A DNA stretch of 16,187 nucleotides from NCBI GenBank assembly GCA_964453665.1, contig CAYVQT010000066.1:1-16187 (forward strand). Reading direction: 5' to 3'. This DNA comes from DAOUTY01 sp964453665. GTDB lineage: Bacteria; Chloroflexota; Dehalococcoidia; SZUA-161. The translations under genes and the position numbers were made by a program. Every line of letters starts with the position of its first letter. Position 1 is the stretch's first letter. The notes under the pieces were generated by a model that ran no database searches, was not told the origin of the DNA, and saw only the letters and a list, made by a program, of their open reading frames with translations. Positions 4,931-13,290 of the stretch are shown one piece after another.

Positions 4931-7006
4931 ATGCGCTTCACCATTGACATTGACACCGGCGGCTCATTTACCGACGGCTTTATCACAGCGGGAGATGATG
5001 TAGAACAGGTTAAAGTAGATACTACTCCCCACGACCTGACGGTCTGTTTCCTCGACTGCATCAAGGAGGGAGCGAACAGGCTCGGCATCAGCCTGGAAGA
5101 ACTCCTCTCCCGGACAGCGGTCATAAGATACTCCACCACTATCGGCACAAACTGCCTGCTGCAAAGAAACGGCCCCAAACTCGGTCTCATGGTTACCAGA
5201 GGCTACGCCGCTACGCTCTATACCCCACGTAACGACGGCGAAGCCCCCGAAGCGGCAAATGTATTGGCTGAAATGGTCTCACCCGCCATGAGAGCGGAGA
5301 TTATTGAGGGCATTGATGAGTCAGGAGAAATCATTCAGCCGCTTAATGAGGAGGGCGTGCGCCAGGCTGTGGAGTACCTGTTAGACTCGGGGGCGCTGGC
5401 CATAGTGATCAGCCTGAGCAACTCCGCCTTCAATTCCAGCCACGAACAGAAGGCAAAGGCCATTATCGACAGCGAATACCCCCGCCACTATCTGGGTTCA
5501 GTCCCCGTCCTCACTGCCAGCGCTATTACTGCGCACCATGATAATCACGTTCGCACCAATACCGCAGCATTGAACGCCTATATTCATCGAGATATGGTAC
5601 GGTACCTCTACCGCGCTGATGAAATTTTACGACAGCATGGATACCGCAAACCACTTCTGGTAACCCACTCCAGCGGAGGCGCAGCCAGAGTGGCCAAGAC
5701 AACAGCGCTTAATACCTACAACTCAGGGCCCGTGGCGGGACTAATAGGCTGTAGTAAGATAGCAAGAGATATCTATGGAGTAAATGACTTTGTCTCCGTA
5801 GACGTCGGGGGCACCAGCGTCGACATCGGTATCGGAGCCGGCGGAAAAATCGTTCCTGACAGAGAGCCTGCAATCGAGGGTATTCGAATCGGACTGCCTA
5901 TGGTGACCCTGGGAACAGCGGCAGGTGGCGGCGGTTCCATAGCGAGAATAGACCCTGCCTCCAACAGCATGCGTGTAGGACCCGAGAGCGCGGGGGCTTT
6001 ACCGGGGCCGGTTGCTTACGACCTGGGTGGAATTGAGCCAACGATAACCGACGCCGACCTGGTGCTGGGTTTCCTTGACCCGGACTACTTTTTAGGCGGT
6101 AGAAAGAAGCTTGTCAAGGATAAAGCGGTCGCTGTCATAGATAAACTGATCGCCAATGGCCCTGGTGTCTCCGTAGAAGAAACAGCCTGGAAGATAGTCC
6201 AGACTAGCGAGGACGATGTCGCACGGCGAATAAGGGAGAACATCGAGGGAAAAGGCCTTGAAGCCAGAGACCTGACCCTTTTTGCCTTCGGCGGCGGCGG
6301 CGGCACCCGCTGCTGCGGATATGCCTCCCGCCTGGGTATCTCCAGGATAATAGTATTTTCCTTCAACGCCGTAGCAAGCGCCTTCGGGACATCAACCATT
6401 GACATTCTACATACATACGAGCGCCCGATATGCGTTGCCCTGAGGTCTGATTCCGGGGCGTTCCCGTCCGCGGAATGGCTACCGTTTAATGAAGCCGTAA
6501 CGGACATGGTAAACAGCGCCAGGAGAGACATGAGGGGTGAAGGTTTTGCCCCCGATGACCTTTCATTCGCTCTGGAACTCGGGCTGCGCGGCATCGGAGG
6601 TTTCCACTGGGTGGAATCGCCTTTGATTCACCTTGAACAAGAGGATAATGCAGGAAGGCTTTGTGAACTCTACGCCTCAATTTCCGGCACGAATTCCGGG
6701 GAACTGATAATAGAGAGAGTCACATTGAAAGCCGAATGTGTCACCCCGCACTACCGGCTGCCTGTATTTGCCGACCAGGGACCTGACCCCCGGAAGGCGC
6801 AGAAGGGTGTCAGAGATGTATACTGGGGCAACGGTTATGTCAGCACTGGTATATACGAACGCGGTCTTCTTCAATGCGGTAACCGGATAGATGGCCCCGC
6901 TATAATCGAGTCCCCCGACACTACATATGTTGTCCATCCGAACTGGAGCTACACCGCGGATAAATACCTCAATGGCATAATGGAGGGCAGCCGCAGTGAA
7001 GGTTAG
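4931..7006 (+). CDS. HyuA-like ATPase subunit (hydantoinase/acetone-acetophenone carboxylase family), first copy
   Basis: A 691-residue protein of the HyuA / 5-oxoprolinase N-half / acetone carboxylase beta family, an ASKHA-fold ATPase that activates a carbonyl or lactam substrate by phosphorylation. The N-terminal phosphate loop is DTGGSFTD (residues 8-15); a second nucleotide motif reads DVGGTSVDIG (about residue 290); NSGPVAGLIG (about 260), TAAGGGGSIARID (about 330), and GPVAYDLGGIEPTITDADL (about 360) are family signatures. The C-terminal domain (about 520-690) ends in DGPAIIESPDTTYVVHP, as usual. ATG 4931 follows AAGGG by 6 nt and a strong promoter. The gamma gene overlaps its last 11 nt. 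The presence of that small subunit and of a second HyuA favours a carboxylase of the acetophenone carboxylase type over a simple hydantoinase. The exact substrate is unknown. Confidence 0.88.
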   Translation: MRFTIDIDTGGSFTDGFITAGDDVEQVKVDTTPHDLTVCFLDCIKEGANRLGISLEELLSRTAVIRYSTTIGTNCLLQRNGPKLGLMVTRGYAATLYTPRNDGEAPEAANVLAEMVSPAMRAEIIEGIDESGEIIQPLNEEGVRQAVEYLLDSGALAIVISLSNSAFNSSHEQKAKAIIDSEYPRHYLGSVPVLTASAITAHHDNHVRTNTAALNAYIHRDMVRYLYRADEILRQHGYRKPLLVTHSSGGAARVAKTTALNTYNSGPVAGLIGCSKIARDIYGVNDFVSVDVGGTSVDIGIGAGGKIVPDREPAIEGIRIGLPMVTLGTAAGGGGSIARIDPASNSMRVGPESAGALPGPVAYDLGGIEPTITDADLVLGFLDPDYFLGGRKKLVKDKAVAVIDKLIANGPGVSVEETAWKIVQTSEDDVARRIRENIEGKGLEARDLTLFAFGGGGGTRCCGYASRLGISRIIVFSFNAVASAFGTSTIDILHTYERPICVALRSDSGAFPSAEWLPFNEAVTDMVNSARRDMRGEGFAPDDLSFALELGLRGIGGFHWVESPLIHLEQEDNAGRLCELYASISGTNSGELIIERVTLKAECVTPHYRLPVFADQGPDPRKAQKGVRDVYWGNGYVSTGIYERGLLQCGNRIDGPAIIESPDTTYVVHPNWSYTADKYLNGIMEGSRSEG

Positions 7007-7376
7007 GATCACAGAATACCTGGATATCGACCTCGACGAAGAACAATGGTGCTGTCATAGCTGCGGTAAGGTTCTTGGCCCTGCGAGGGAGAACTACAAG
7101 CATTTCACGCTGGTCTACGATAGGGACCCCCATGAGATTCACAAGCCCTACATCGATCCCGAATCAAGCCCCGTAGGGCATATGTGCAGCCCGGACCCCG
7201 AGTGGTGCAGGGTCCTTGAGTTCTACTGTCCTAACTGCGCCACTATGTTCGAGGTGGAATACCTGCCTCCCGGTCATCCGCCGACACATGATATCGAACT
7301 GGATATAGACGCTTTGAAAGCAAAGCACCAAACGCGAAGTACGAAAACCGGGAACAATATCCAACCTCAAAGCTAG
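6996..7376 (+). CDS. acetone/acetophenone carboxylase gamma-like small zinc-binding subunit
   Basis: A 126-residue protein starting with GTG at 6996, with GGAGGG at 6982-6987 as ribosome binding site. It overlaps the upstream HyuA gene by 11 nt, implying coupling and matched amounts. Two zinc knuckles are visible: C20-x2-C23 (WCCHSCGKVLG) and C78-x2-C81 (FYCPNCATMFEVE), with extra C64 and C71 between. This is the layout of the small subunit of acetone carboxylase and acetophenone carboxylase (PF08882-like), which in acetophenone carboxylase is a structural zinc protein. The length is slightly below that of acetone carboxylase gamma. The last 20 or so residues (HQTRSTKTGN...) look like low-quality sequence, possibly read from the repeat DNA that follows. 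It is the key marker that this operon encodes a multi-subunit carboxylase. Confidence 0.75.
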   Translation: MKVRITEYLDIDLDEEQWCCHSCGKVLGPARENYKHFTLVYDRDPHEIHKPYIDPESSPVGHMCSPDPEWCRVLEFYCPNCATMFEVEYLPPGHPPTHDIELDIDALKAKHQTRSTKTGNNIQPQS

Positions 7377-7599
7377 AAGGGCAACATGATAATTCGAAGT
7401 TCAAGCGTAGCGCTGCCACTCCCTTCGGGCTTGCCCTCGGCTCTGAGGCTCAGGCTCGTAGAGAGCCTCAGGGCGAAACGCCTGTGGCAACGAATTCTTC
7501 GTCGTGACAGGAGTCACGACGCTACTCCACCCATTTTGAATTTCGCTCTGCAACTTCTCATTTTGCGTTTTGATATTTGAATTTGCCCAGAGGGACTTC
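7377..7599. repeat. 223-bp hairpin-rich spacer inside the operon
   Basis: This spacer separates the gamma gene from the second HyuA gene, whereas all other junctions in the operon overlap or are 11 to 25 nt or less. It contains two perfect hairpins: CTGAGGCTC/GAGCCTCAG (7443-7451 with 7463-7471) and CGTCGTGAC/GTCACGACG (7500-7508 with 7513-7521, loop AGGA). Around them are repeat-style fragments such as TTCGAAGTTC and AATTTCGCTCTG. It looks like an inserted intergenic repeat element. No T-run follows the stems, so read-through is expected. No gene is present. Confidence 0.55.
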
Positions 7600-9732
7600 A
7601 TGGAATCAACAATAGATATAGATGTCGGCGGCACTTTTACTGACTGCCTGGTAGTCTTCGGCGAGCGCATCGCAAGGGCTAAGTCGCCGACCACCGGATA
7701 CAACCTCAGTGTAGGCTTCCGCAGAGCAGTTGAGGATGCCGCACAGCAGCTCGATATGTCCCTGTCCGACCTGCTACAGCAGACCACCGTGGTTCGATAC
7801 TCAACGACCCTGGCCATGAACACCCTCATCCAGCGTACAGGGCCCAAACTGGGTCTCATCACAACCGCAGGGCAGGAGCACATGATGCTTATCGGCAGAT
7901 CGAGAGCCTGGGCCGATGGACTGCACCCGAGAGAACGGCGTTACATGTACCTTGCCCAGAAACCGGAGCCGTTAATCCCGTATGATATGACCGTTGGCGT
8001 CAGAGAGAGAATCGACTGCTTCGGGAACGCGGCAATACCGCTGCAAAAGGAAGAGGTCCGCCAGAAGGTCCAGGCCCTGGTGGATAAGGGGGCGCGGGGT
8101 TTCGTAGTATCACTGCTATGGTCGTTTATCAACCCCACCCACGAACAGATGGTCAGGGAGGTTATCCAGGAAGAGTATCCCGATCGTTACCTGGGGAATA
8201 TGCCCGTCCTGCTCTCCAGTGAAGTGCAGCCAAAGTGGCATGAGTACCCCAGGACCAATGTAGTGATCCTGTCGGCATACCTCCACACCGAGATGACCGA
8301 GCAGCTCTCAGCCCTGGGCGAGGAGCTCCGCGACTATGGCTATAAGAAGCCGCTGAGCATCATCAACAACGTGGGAGGTGTTGCCAAGATCTCGCGGACC
8401 AGGGCTGTTGACACCTTCGGTGCCGGCCCTATAGCGGGGCTCCTGGGAGCAAGCTGGATAAGCAGGCTCTACGGGTTCCCCAACGTGCTGGTCACCGATA
8501 TGGGAGGAACCAGCTTCGATTATGGTGTGCTCCTCGATGGCAGTTGCCGCTTCTATCAGGACTGGCCTGTGATAGACCGCTGGGCTACCGAGACCTCGAT
8601 GGTGGAAGTGAACACCATCGGCGCCGGCGGCGGTTCAATCGCGTGGCTAAACGAGTTAATAGGCAATAAACTGGAGGTTGGACCGAAAAGCGCAGGCTCC
8701 AACCCGGGCCCCGCATGCTACGACCTGGGGGGCAGTGAGCCCACGGTAACAGACGCTGACGTGGTGCTCGGCTACATTAACCCCGATTACTTTCTCGGTG
8801 GCAAGATGCGGCTGTCCAGAGAAAAAGCCATTAAGTCTATGGAGTCCATAGCCGTGCCTCTGGGACTGACTCCTGTTGAAGCCGCATCACATATCCGCAC
8901 GATCGTCGACGCAAATATGGGGAATACCATCCTTAAAGAAGTCGTCCTGAGAGGCTTTACCCCCGACCAGTTCGTCGTCTTTGCCTACGGCGGCGCCGGA
9001 GCTACCCACTGCGTCGATTACAACGGCCACCTCAAGGCCCCAAAGATAGTCACTTTCCCCTTCGCCAGCGTTTTCTGCGCCCTGGGTGGTGCCACCCTGG
9101 ACCTCAAACAATGCTACGAAGCATCCAAGCACGTCAGCCTTTATTCGCCCATGCGAATGCCCCAGTACTTAGCGGAATACGGCGAATTCAATCAAGTGGT
9201 CGATAGCATTAAAGAGATCGCTTTGCGAGACATTAAAAGCGAGGGATTTCGCCCGGAGGACGTAACACTGGCTCTCGAACTGGATATGCGATATGGCGAC
9301 CATCTGATGCTTACCCGGGTCGGCTCCCCCAGACTCCATCTGAATAGTGAGGATGACGTAAAAGCGATATGTGAAGCATTCACAGCCATCCACCTCGCCC
9401 GTTACGGAGAGCTTGCGGCTATCCCCGTAACAGGCATTAACGTGGAGAATTTCTACCTCGTTGCTTCCGTTCCGCTACCCAAGCCCGACCTGCCCGTTTT
9501 CCCGCTGGATGATGAAAACGCTCAAAATGCCATTAAAGACGGACGGCCGGTCTTCTGGAAGCAGTTCAATGATTTCAAGGATACCGATATATACGACGCA
9601 GAACTTCTCCGCCCGGGAAATATCGTTCTGGGGCCTGCTATTATCGAAGCCAGGGATACCACAGTGGTGCTCCCACCGGGGTTTAAATATAGCGTTGACC
9701 GCTACCTGAGCGGTATTATCGAAAGTGTTTAA
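7600..9732 (+). CDS. HyuA-like ATPase subunit, second copy
   Basis: 710 residues from ATG 7600, chosen over an in-frame TTG ten codons upstream because AGAGGG (7589-7594) is 5 nt before it and the protein then opens directly at the first strand (MESTIDIDVGGTFTD). It is the same family as the gene at 4931 but clearly diverged. The phosphate loop is DVGGTFTD (residues 8-15), the second motif TDMGGTSFDYG (about residue 305), GAGGGSIAWLN (about 345), and GPACYDLGGSEPTVTDADVVLG (about 370-390); the C-terminus ends GPAIIEARDTTVVLPPG. Having two non-identical HyuA-like chains plus a gamma subunit is the arrangement of acetophenone carboxylase (alpha and alpha-prime). It is followed by the HyuB gene 11 nt later. 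The role is ATP-dependent activation of the substrate or bicarbonate. Confidence 0.88.
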   Translation: MESTIDIDVGGTFTDCLVVFGERIARAKSPTTGYNLSVGFRRAVEDAAQQLDMSLSDLLQQTTVVRYSTTLAMNTLIQRTGPKLGLITTAGQEHMMLIGRSRAWADGLHPRERRYMYLAQKPEPLIPYDMTVGVRERIDCFGNAAIPLQKEEVRQKVQALVDKGARGFVVSLLWSFINPTHEQMVREVIQEEYPDRYLGNMPVLLSSEVQPKWHEYPRTNVVILSAYLHTEMTEQLSALGEELRDYGYKKPLSIINNVGGVAKISRTRAVDTFGAGPIAGLLGASWISRLYGFPNVLVTDMGGTSFDYGVLLDGSCRFYQDWPVIDRWATETSMVEVNTIGAGGGSIAWLNELIGNKLEVGPKSAGSNPGPACYDLGGSEPTVTDADVVLGYINPDYFLGGKMRLSREKAIKSMESIAVPLGLTPVEAASHIRTIVDANMGNTILKEVVLRGFTPDQFVVFAYGGAGATHCVDYNGHLKAPKIVTFPFASVFCALGGATLDLKQCYEASKHVSLYSPMRMPQYLAEYGEFNQVVDSIKEIALRDIKSEGFRPEDVTLALELDMRYGDHLMLTRVGSPRLHLNSEDDVKAICEAFTAIHLARYGELAAIPVTGINVENFYLVASVPLPKPDLPVFPLDDENAQNAIKDGRPVFWKQFNDFKDTDIYDAELLRPGNIVLGPAIIEARDTTVVLPPGFKYSVDRYLSGIIESV

Positions 9733-9743
9733 AGGAGACGGTC

Positions 9744-11771
9744 ATGCCCATTGACGAGGAGGTTCTCAACCGTGTGCACCCCGAAGAACCTACAGAGCTT
9801 GAGCGGGAGTGGATGGACAGGATAGGTGTCGACGAGTTCTCCGTCTACTTGATGAAGCTCGAGCTTATCTGCGAGGAAGCCAAACAGAACATGATAATGA
9901 CCGGCCTCTCACCGGCAATACAGGGCATGGATTGCGGCGTCGGGGTATACACCGCTGCCGGTGACCTCGTGGCAGCGTCAGTTGGGACCTACCTCCACAT
10001 CTGTAGCGGGCAGGTCCCGATCAAATACATACTGAAATACTACAAGGATGACCCCTCTGTAGGCATACACGAAGGGGACGTCTTCTTCTGCAATGACGTG
10101 CTCTACGGCGGTTTCCATAATCAGGACATGCTGAACATCGTGCCCGTCTTCTGGGAGGGAGAGCTTATCGCCTGGGCTGTCGCAGCAGCCCATGAGCCCG
10201 AAACCGGGGCCACGGAGCCTGCCGGATATGTGCCGTACGCCCGGAGTCGTTATGAGGAGGGTGTGAAGGCGCCACCTGTAAGAGTGGGCTCCAACTTCAA
10301 GATAGAGGCTGACTTCTTCGACTTTTTCTGCAACATGCTGCGTGACAAGATAACCCCTCATGACCTTAAAGCCAAGGCATCCTGCTGCTTTAAGATGGCA
10401 GAGCGTCTTCAGGAAATAGTGGAGCAGAAGGGAGTAGGGTTCTTCGTCGGATTGATGCGCAAGTCACTGGCAGTTGTCTACGACGCGGGAAAGCAGCGTA
10501 TTGCCAGTCTCAACGACGGGACCTACCGGCACGTCATCTTCTTCGACCTTCAGGGCAAGGAGGAAGCTCTGGGCTGTGTCCATATAGCCCTGATTAAAAA
10601 AGGCGACCAGTTGACCGTTGACCTCTCCGGCAGCTCTCCGCCGACTATGTCCTTTCTTAACAGTAAGCCACATGTGGTCAGGGGCCTGCTCGCCGGCGTG
10701 CTGATGCAGTATCTGTTCGCCGATTTCCCCGTTAGCACCGGCCTCCTGGCTCCATTTAGCTTCAACGTGCCTCCCGGGACCATAGTCAACGCACCCGACG
10801 ACCGGGCTATGTCCGGTTCAATGAGAATCACCGCGCCGGTGGTCAATGGCATCATGGTATGCCTTGCCAAGCTCCTGTTCGACAGTGACCTCCGGGAACG
10901 GGTTACTTCGCCGCCATCTATGAGCGGGGTCGGCATCGCAGCCGGTGGCGGCATCGACCAGTACGGAGGGATAGTAATCGGCGTTATCGGCACCATCATC
11001 ATAAATGCCTGCGGCGGCCCCGCAACTCCACTCAGGGACGGCATGGACGCGGGCCAGTTCTGGTTCTCCGGGTTCGCCGACTGCCTGGATGTGGAACATG
11101 GAGAGGTTCAGACACCGGTGCTGCACCTGTTCCATAATATCATGATGGACCAGGGCGGACCGGGGAAATTCCGCGGCGGCTCCACCCTCTGCCAGGGCTA
11201 CACCTTTCACAACGCCAAAGGCCCCTTGAGGCTGATATTCAATACCGCTACTTCGAGAATGCCCCACACCCCGGGGCTTTTCGGAGGCTATGCCGGAGGG
11301 ATAAATCCGTTCCTCGAAATCAGGAATACCGACTGGCAGCCGCTTTTCGAAAATGCCAGCGAAGAAATACCATCGAGTTACCATGAGATGGCAGCCAGCA
11401 AACGAATCACGTACAAAGCAACTCAATTCGTTTCCGAGGATTTTTTCATGAACGGAGACGGCGTAGCCAATGGCTCGGGCTCTTCCGGTGGCTACGGGGA
11501 CGTGCTGGAACGAGACCCCTCGCTGGTAATGGACGATGTAGTTAAGCAAATAACATCGCCGTGGGCTGCGAGAAGTGTCTACCACATCGCCTTCGATGAA
11601 GAAACCCTGGAGGTCGATTATCCCCAAACCGAGATTCTTCGTAACCGGGAACGTGAGCGCCGAAAAAAACAGGGGAAGCCGTACCACGAATTCGTGAAAG
11701 ACTGGCTTGAAAAAAAGCCAAAGGAAGAGATAATCCGCTCTTACGGGCCCTGGCCTGATGGGATCAAGTAA
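9744..11771 (+). CDS. HyuB-like subunit (hydantoinase B / acetone carboxylase alpha / Apc beta family)
   Basis: A 675-residue protein with the family's opening TGLSPAIQGMDCGVGVYTAAGDLVA (about residues 53-77) and the signature GDVFFCNDVLYGGFHNQDM (111-129), the equivalent of 'GDxxxxNDPxxGGxHxxD', whose Asp and His residues (D118, H125, D128) are probable metal or substrate ligands; H150 and the R-x-E-G segment (about 169-173) follow. Later SGSMRITAPVVNG and GGPGKFRGGSTLCQGY are also typical. In the carboxylase members this subunit catalyses C-C bond formation between the activated ketone and carboxyphosphate or CO2. ATG 9744 is preceded by AAAGGAG (9731-9737) overlapping the stop of the upstream gene. 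The HyuB is slightly longer at its C-terminus (KEEIIRSYGPWPDGIK) with a charged tail. The substrate cannot be deduced. Confidence 0.88.
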   Translation: MPIDEEVLNRVHPEEPTELEREWMDRIGVDEFSVYLMKLELICEEAKQNMIMTGLSPAIQGMDCGVGVYTAAGDLVAASVGTYLHICSGQVPIKYILKYYKDDPSVGIHEGDVFFCNDVLYGGFHNQDMLNIVPVFWEGELIAWAVAAAHEPETGATEPAGYVPYARSRYEEGVKAPPVRVGSNFKIEADFFDFFCNMLRDKITPHDLKAKASCCFKMAERLQEIVEQKGVGFFVGLMRKSLAVVYDAGKQRIASLNDGTYRHVIFFDLQGKEEALGCVHIALIKKGDQLTVDLSGSSPPTMSFLNSKPHVVRGLLAGVLMQYLFADFPVSTGLLAPFSFNVPPGTIVNAPDDRAMSGSMRITAPVVNGIMVCLAKLLFDSDLRERVTSPPSMSGVGIAAGGGIDQYGGIVIGVIGTIIINACGGPATPLRDGMDAGQFWFSGFADCLDVEHGEVQTPVLHLFHNIMMDQGGPGKFRGGSTLCQGYTFHNAKGPLRLIFNTATSRMPHTPGLFGGYAGGINPFLEIRNTDWQPLFENASEEIPSSYHEMAASKRITYKATQFVSEDFFMNGDGVANGSGSSGGYGDVLERDPSLVMDDVVKQITSPWAARSVYHIAFDEETLEVDYPQTEILRNRERERRKKQGKPYHEFVKDWLEKKPKEEIIRSYGPWPDGIK

Positions 11772-11774
11772 GCC

Positions 11775-12779
11775 ATGCCGTCAAGCTCCAAAGAACTAGT
11801 GCGGGCGCTTTCTGCGTCTAAGCCAGTGAGTCGCCCGCCCTTTATCCCCTGCATGGCGGCGGCGGCGGCCAATTATATGCAGGTGCCAGTCAGGCAGATG
11901 TACTCAGACCCCACCATCCTTGCCAATTCACTGCAATCCTGCCAGAGGCTATTCAAATACGATGGAGTGGTCACGCTTTTCGACACGACGTTAGAGGCCG
12001 AGGCCTGCGGCTGTCAGCTCTCCTGGCAGGAAGGCCTGCCACCCGAAGTTATCTCCCCTCTCCTGACTAGCGCCGATGATTTGGGGGATTTAAGCGCCGC
12101 CGGGATCGAGAACAAGGGAAGAATCCCCGTGGTGCTTGAAGCAGCGAAGCGGCTTATTCAGACCGTAGGGAGAGAAGTGGCAATGCTGGGAGTAATCACC
12201 GGGCCGATAACTCTAGGCAGGCATCTGATAGGCGATGCGCTTATCCCAGCAGCAGAAACGAACACCCGGGCATTCCAGAAGCTAATCGACCTTTCCGGGG
12301 AGATCGCTCTGACGATGGCGAGGGCTTACGGCGAGCTTAAATTAGATGCCATCATCCTGGCAGACAGGAACCTGGCATCACTCGATACCGACCACTACTC
12401 CAAGATTCAGCCAATGTTGAAAACCCTGCGTAATGTGCTGAATTTTTACGACGCACCTCTTATAATCAGTACCGATAAAGTCCACGCGGACCGACTTCAG
12501 GAATTTTTCCAGCTAGAAGCCGACGGCTTCTCCCCGGGAAACCATATCTCAGATATAACAAAGCTTGAATTGCCCTCAAAAAAGCTTGTCGGAGGATGCA
12601 TACCTACGTCGAGCCTGCTCGGAGCCACTGTCGATATCGAAAAGGCAACGCTGGAGCTATTGGAGACAGGCGGCGGCAGCAGTCTCTTCATAACAAGTGA
12701 GTGGGAGGTCCCACCGGCGACGCCGGTCGCAAACCTGCACAGGGTAATGCAGGTATTGACTAGTGCTCCAAAAAGATAG
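11775..12779 (+). CDS. URO-D superfamily protein, non-canonical, operon partner of the carboxylase
   Basis: A 334-residue TIM-barrel protein of the uroporphyrinogen decarboxylase / corrinoid methyltransferase superfamily. Recognisable parts are DGVVTLFDTTLEAEACGCQLSW (63-84), GVITGPITLGRHL (139-151), DAIILADRNLASL (191-203), and the C-terminal TSEWEVPPATPVANLHRVM (307-325), which matches the usual 'CEVPPxTPxxNxxAM'. Neither catalytic signature is seen: the N-terminal Arg-rich loop of true HemE is absent, and the place where MtaA/MtbA carry the zinc motif HxCGN reads IISTDKVHADR (230-240). It is therefore unlikely to be HemE or a zinc methylcobamide transferase. It starts 3 nt after the HyuB stop, so it is coupled. 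Acetophenone carboxylase needs an additional, separately encoded subunit beyond its core; whether this protein plays such a part is only a hypothesis. Confidence 0.75.
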   Translation: MPSSSKELVRALSASKPVSRPPFIPCMAAAAANYMQVPVRQMYSDPTILANSLQSCQRLFKYDGVVTLFDTTLEAEACGCQLSWQEGLPPEVISPLLTSADDLGDLSAAGIENKGRIPVVLEAAKRLIQTVGREVAMLGVITGPITLGRHLIGDALIPAAETNTRAFQKLIDLSGEIALTMARAYGELKLDAIILADRNLASLDTDHYSKIQPMLKTLRNVLNFYDAPLIISTDKVHADRLQEFFQLEADGFSPGNHISDITKLELPSKKLVGGCIPTSSLLGATVDIEKATLELLETGGGSSLFITSEWEVPPATPVANLHRVMQVLTSAPKR

Positions 12780-12804
12780 ACAATTTGAAACACGGAGGAA
12801 CAGA

Positions 12805-13200
12805 ATGGCAAAAATAACTGAAGAACTGAAAGCGATGATTAAGGGGCAGCAGGCATTCGTTGCCACCGCCACCCCCGACGGTATACCCAGCGTCGCTCCG
12901 AAAGGGACAACGAGGGTTCTGGATGACGAGCACATCATTTTCACTGAGTCGGCAGGGAAGCGCACGTTCGATAATATCAAGATGAACCCCAAGGTAGCCA
13001 TAATAATTGGCGACGTTTCCAAGATGCAATGCCTGCGCTTTTCCGGCACTGCTGAAATTATCACCACGGGGCCACTTTACGAGGAAAGCACCGAAACGAT
13101 GAAGAAAATGGGCATGCCGGCTCCGCAGGCCGTTATAAAGGTCAAGGTAGAAGAGATATACGACTGCGGAGCGCCAGGGTTCGGTAAGAGAATAGACTAA
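12805..13200 (+). CDS. pyridoxamine 5'-phosphate oxidase-like flavin-binding protein
   Basis: 131 residues from ATG 12805, chosen because GGAGG (12794-12798) is 6 nt upstream; an in-frame ATG at 12763 overlaps the previous gene and lacks one. The sequence QQAFVATATPDGIPSVAPKG (residues 15-34), then HIIFTESAGKRTFDNIKMNPKVAIII and LRFSGTAEII, follows the split-barrel PNPOx-like fold that binds FMN (or F420 or heme in relatives). The single short domain fits the general stress/flavin-reductase-type proteins rather than true PdxH. It sits 25 nt after the URO-D-like gene and so is probably the last gene of the carboxylase operon. A redox step or cofactor delivery is possible but not shown. Confidence 0.8.
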   Translation: MAKITEELKAMIKGQQAFVATATPDGIPSVAPKGTTRVLDDEHIIFTESAGKRTFDNIKMNPKVAIIIGDVSKMQCLRFSGTAEIITTGPLYEESTETMKKMGMPAPQAVIKVKVEEIYDCGAPGFGKRID

Positions 13201-13290
13201 GCAGGCCAGCAGGCTCCTTTCAAAGCTCAAGACCAATCGGGAAACACACTGAGAAATTCAGGCTGTCCTCACGAAAGCAGAATATTATTT
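13201..13290 (+). other. spacer between the operon end and the phosphoesterase
   Basis: 90 bp without a recognisable terminator or a consensus promoter. It marks the likely end of the carboxylase operon only by its length. Confidence 0.3.

Noticed and set aside
6085..6594. 169-residue minus-strand open frame
   Set aside because: Antisense to the first HyuA gene, low-complexity Ser/Pro/Arg content typical of a shadow frame.
10818..11687. 289-residue minus-strand open frame
   Set aside because: It lies wholly inside the well-supported HyuB gene and has no recognisable motifs or ribosome binding site; it is a shadow of GC-rich codons.
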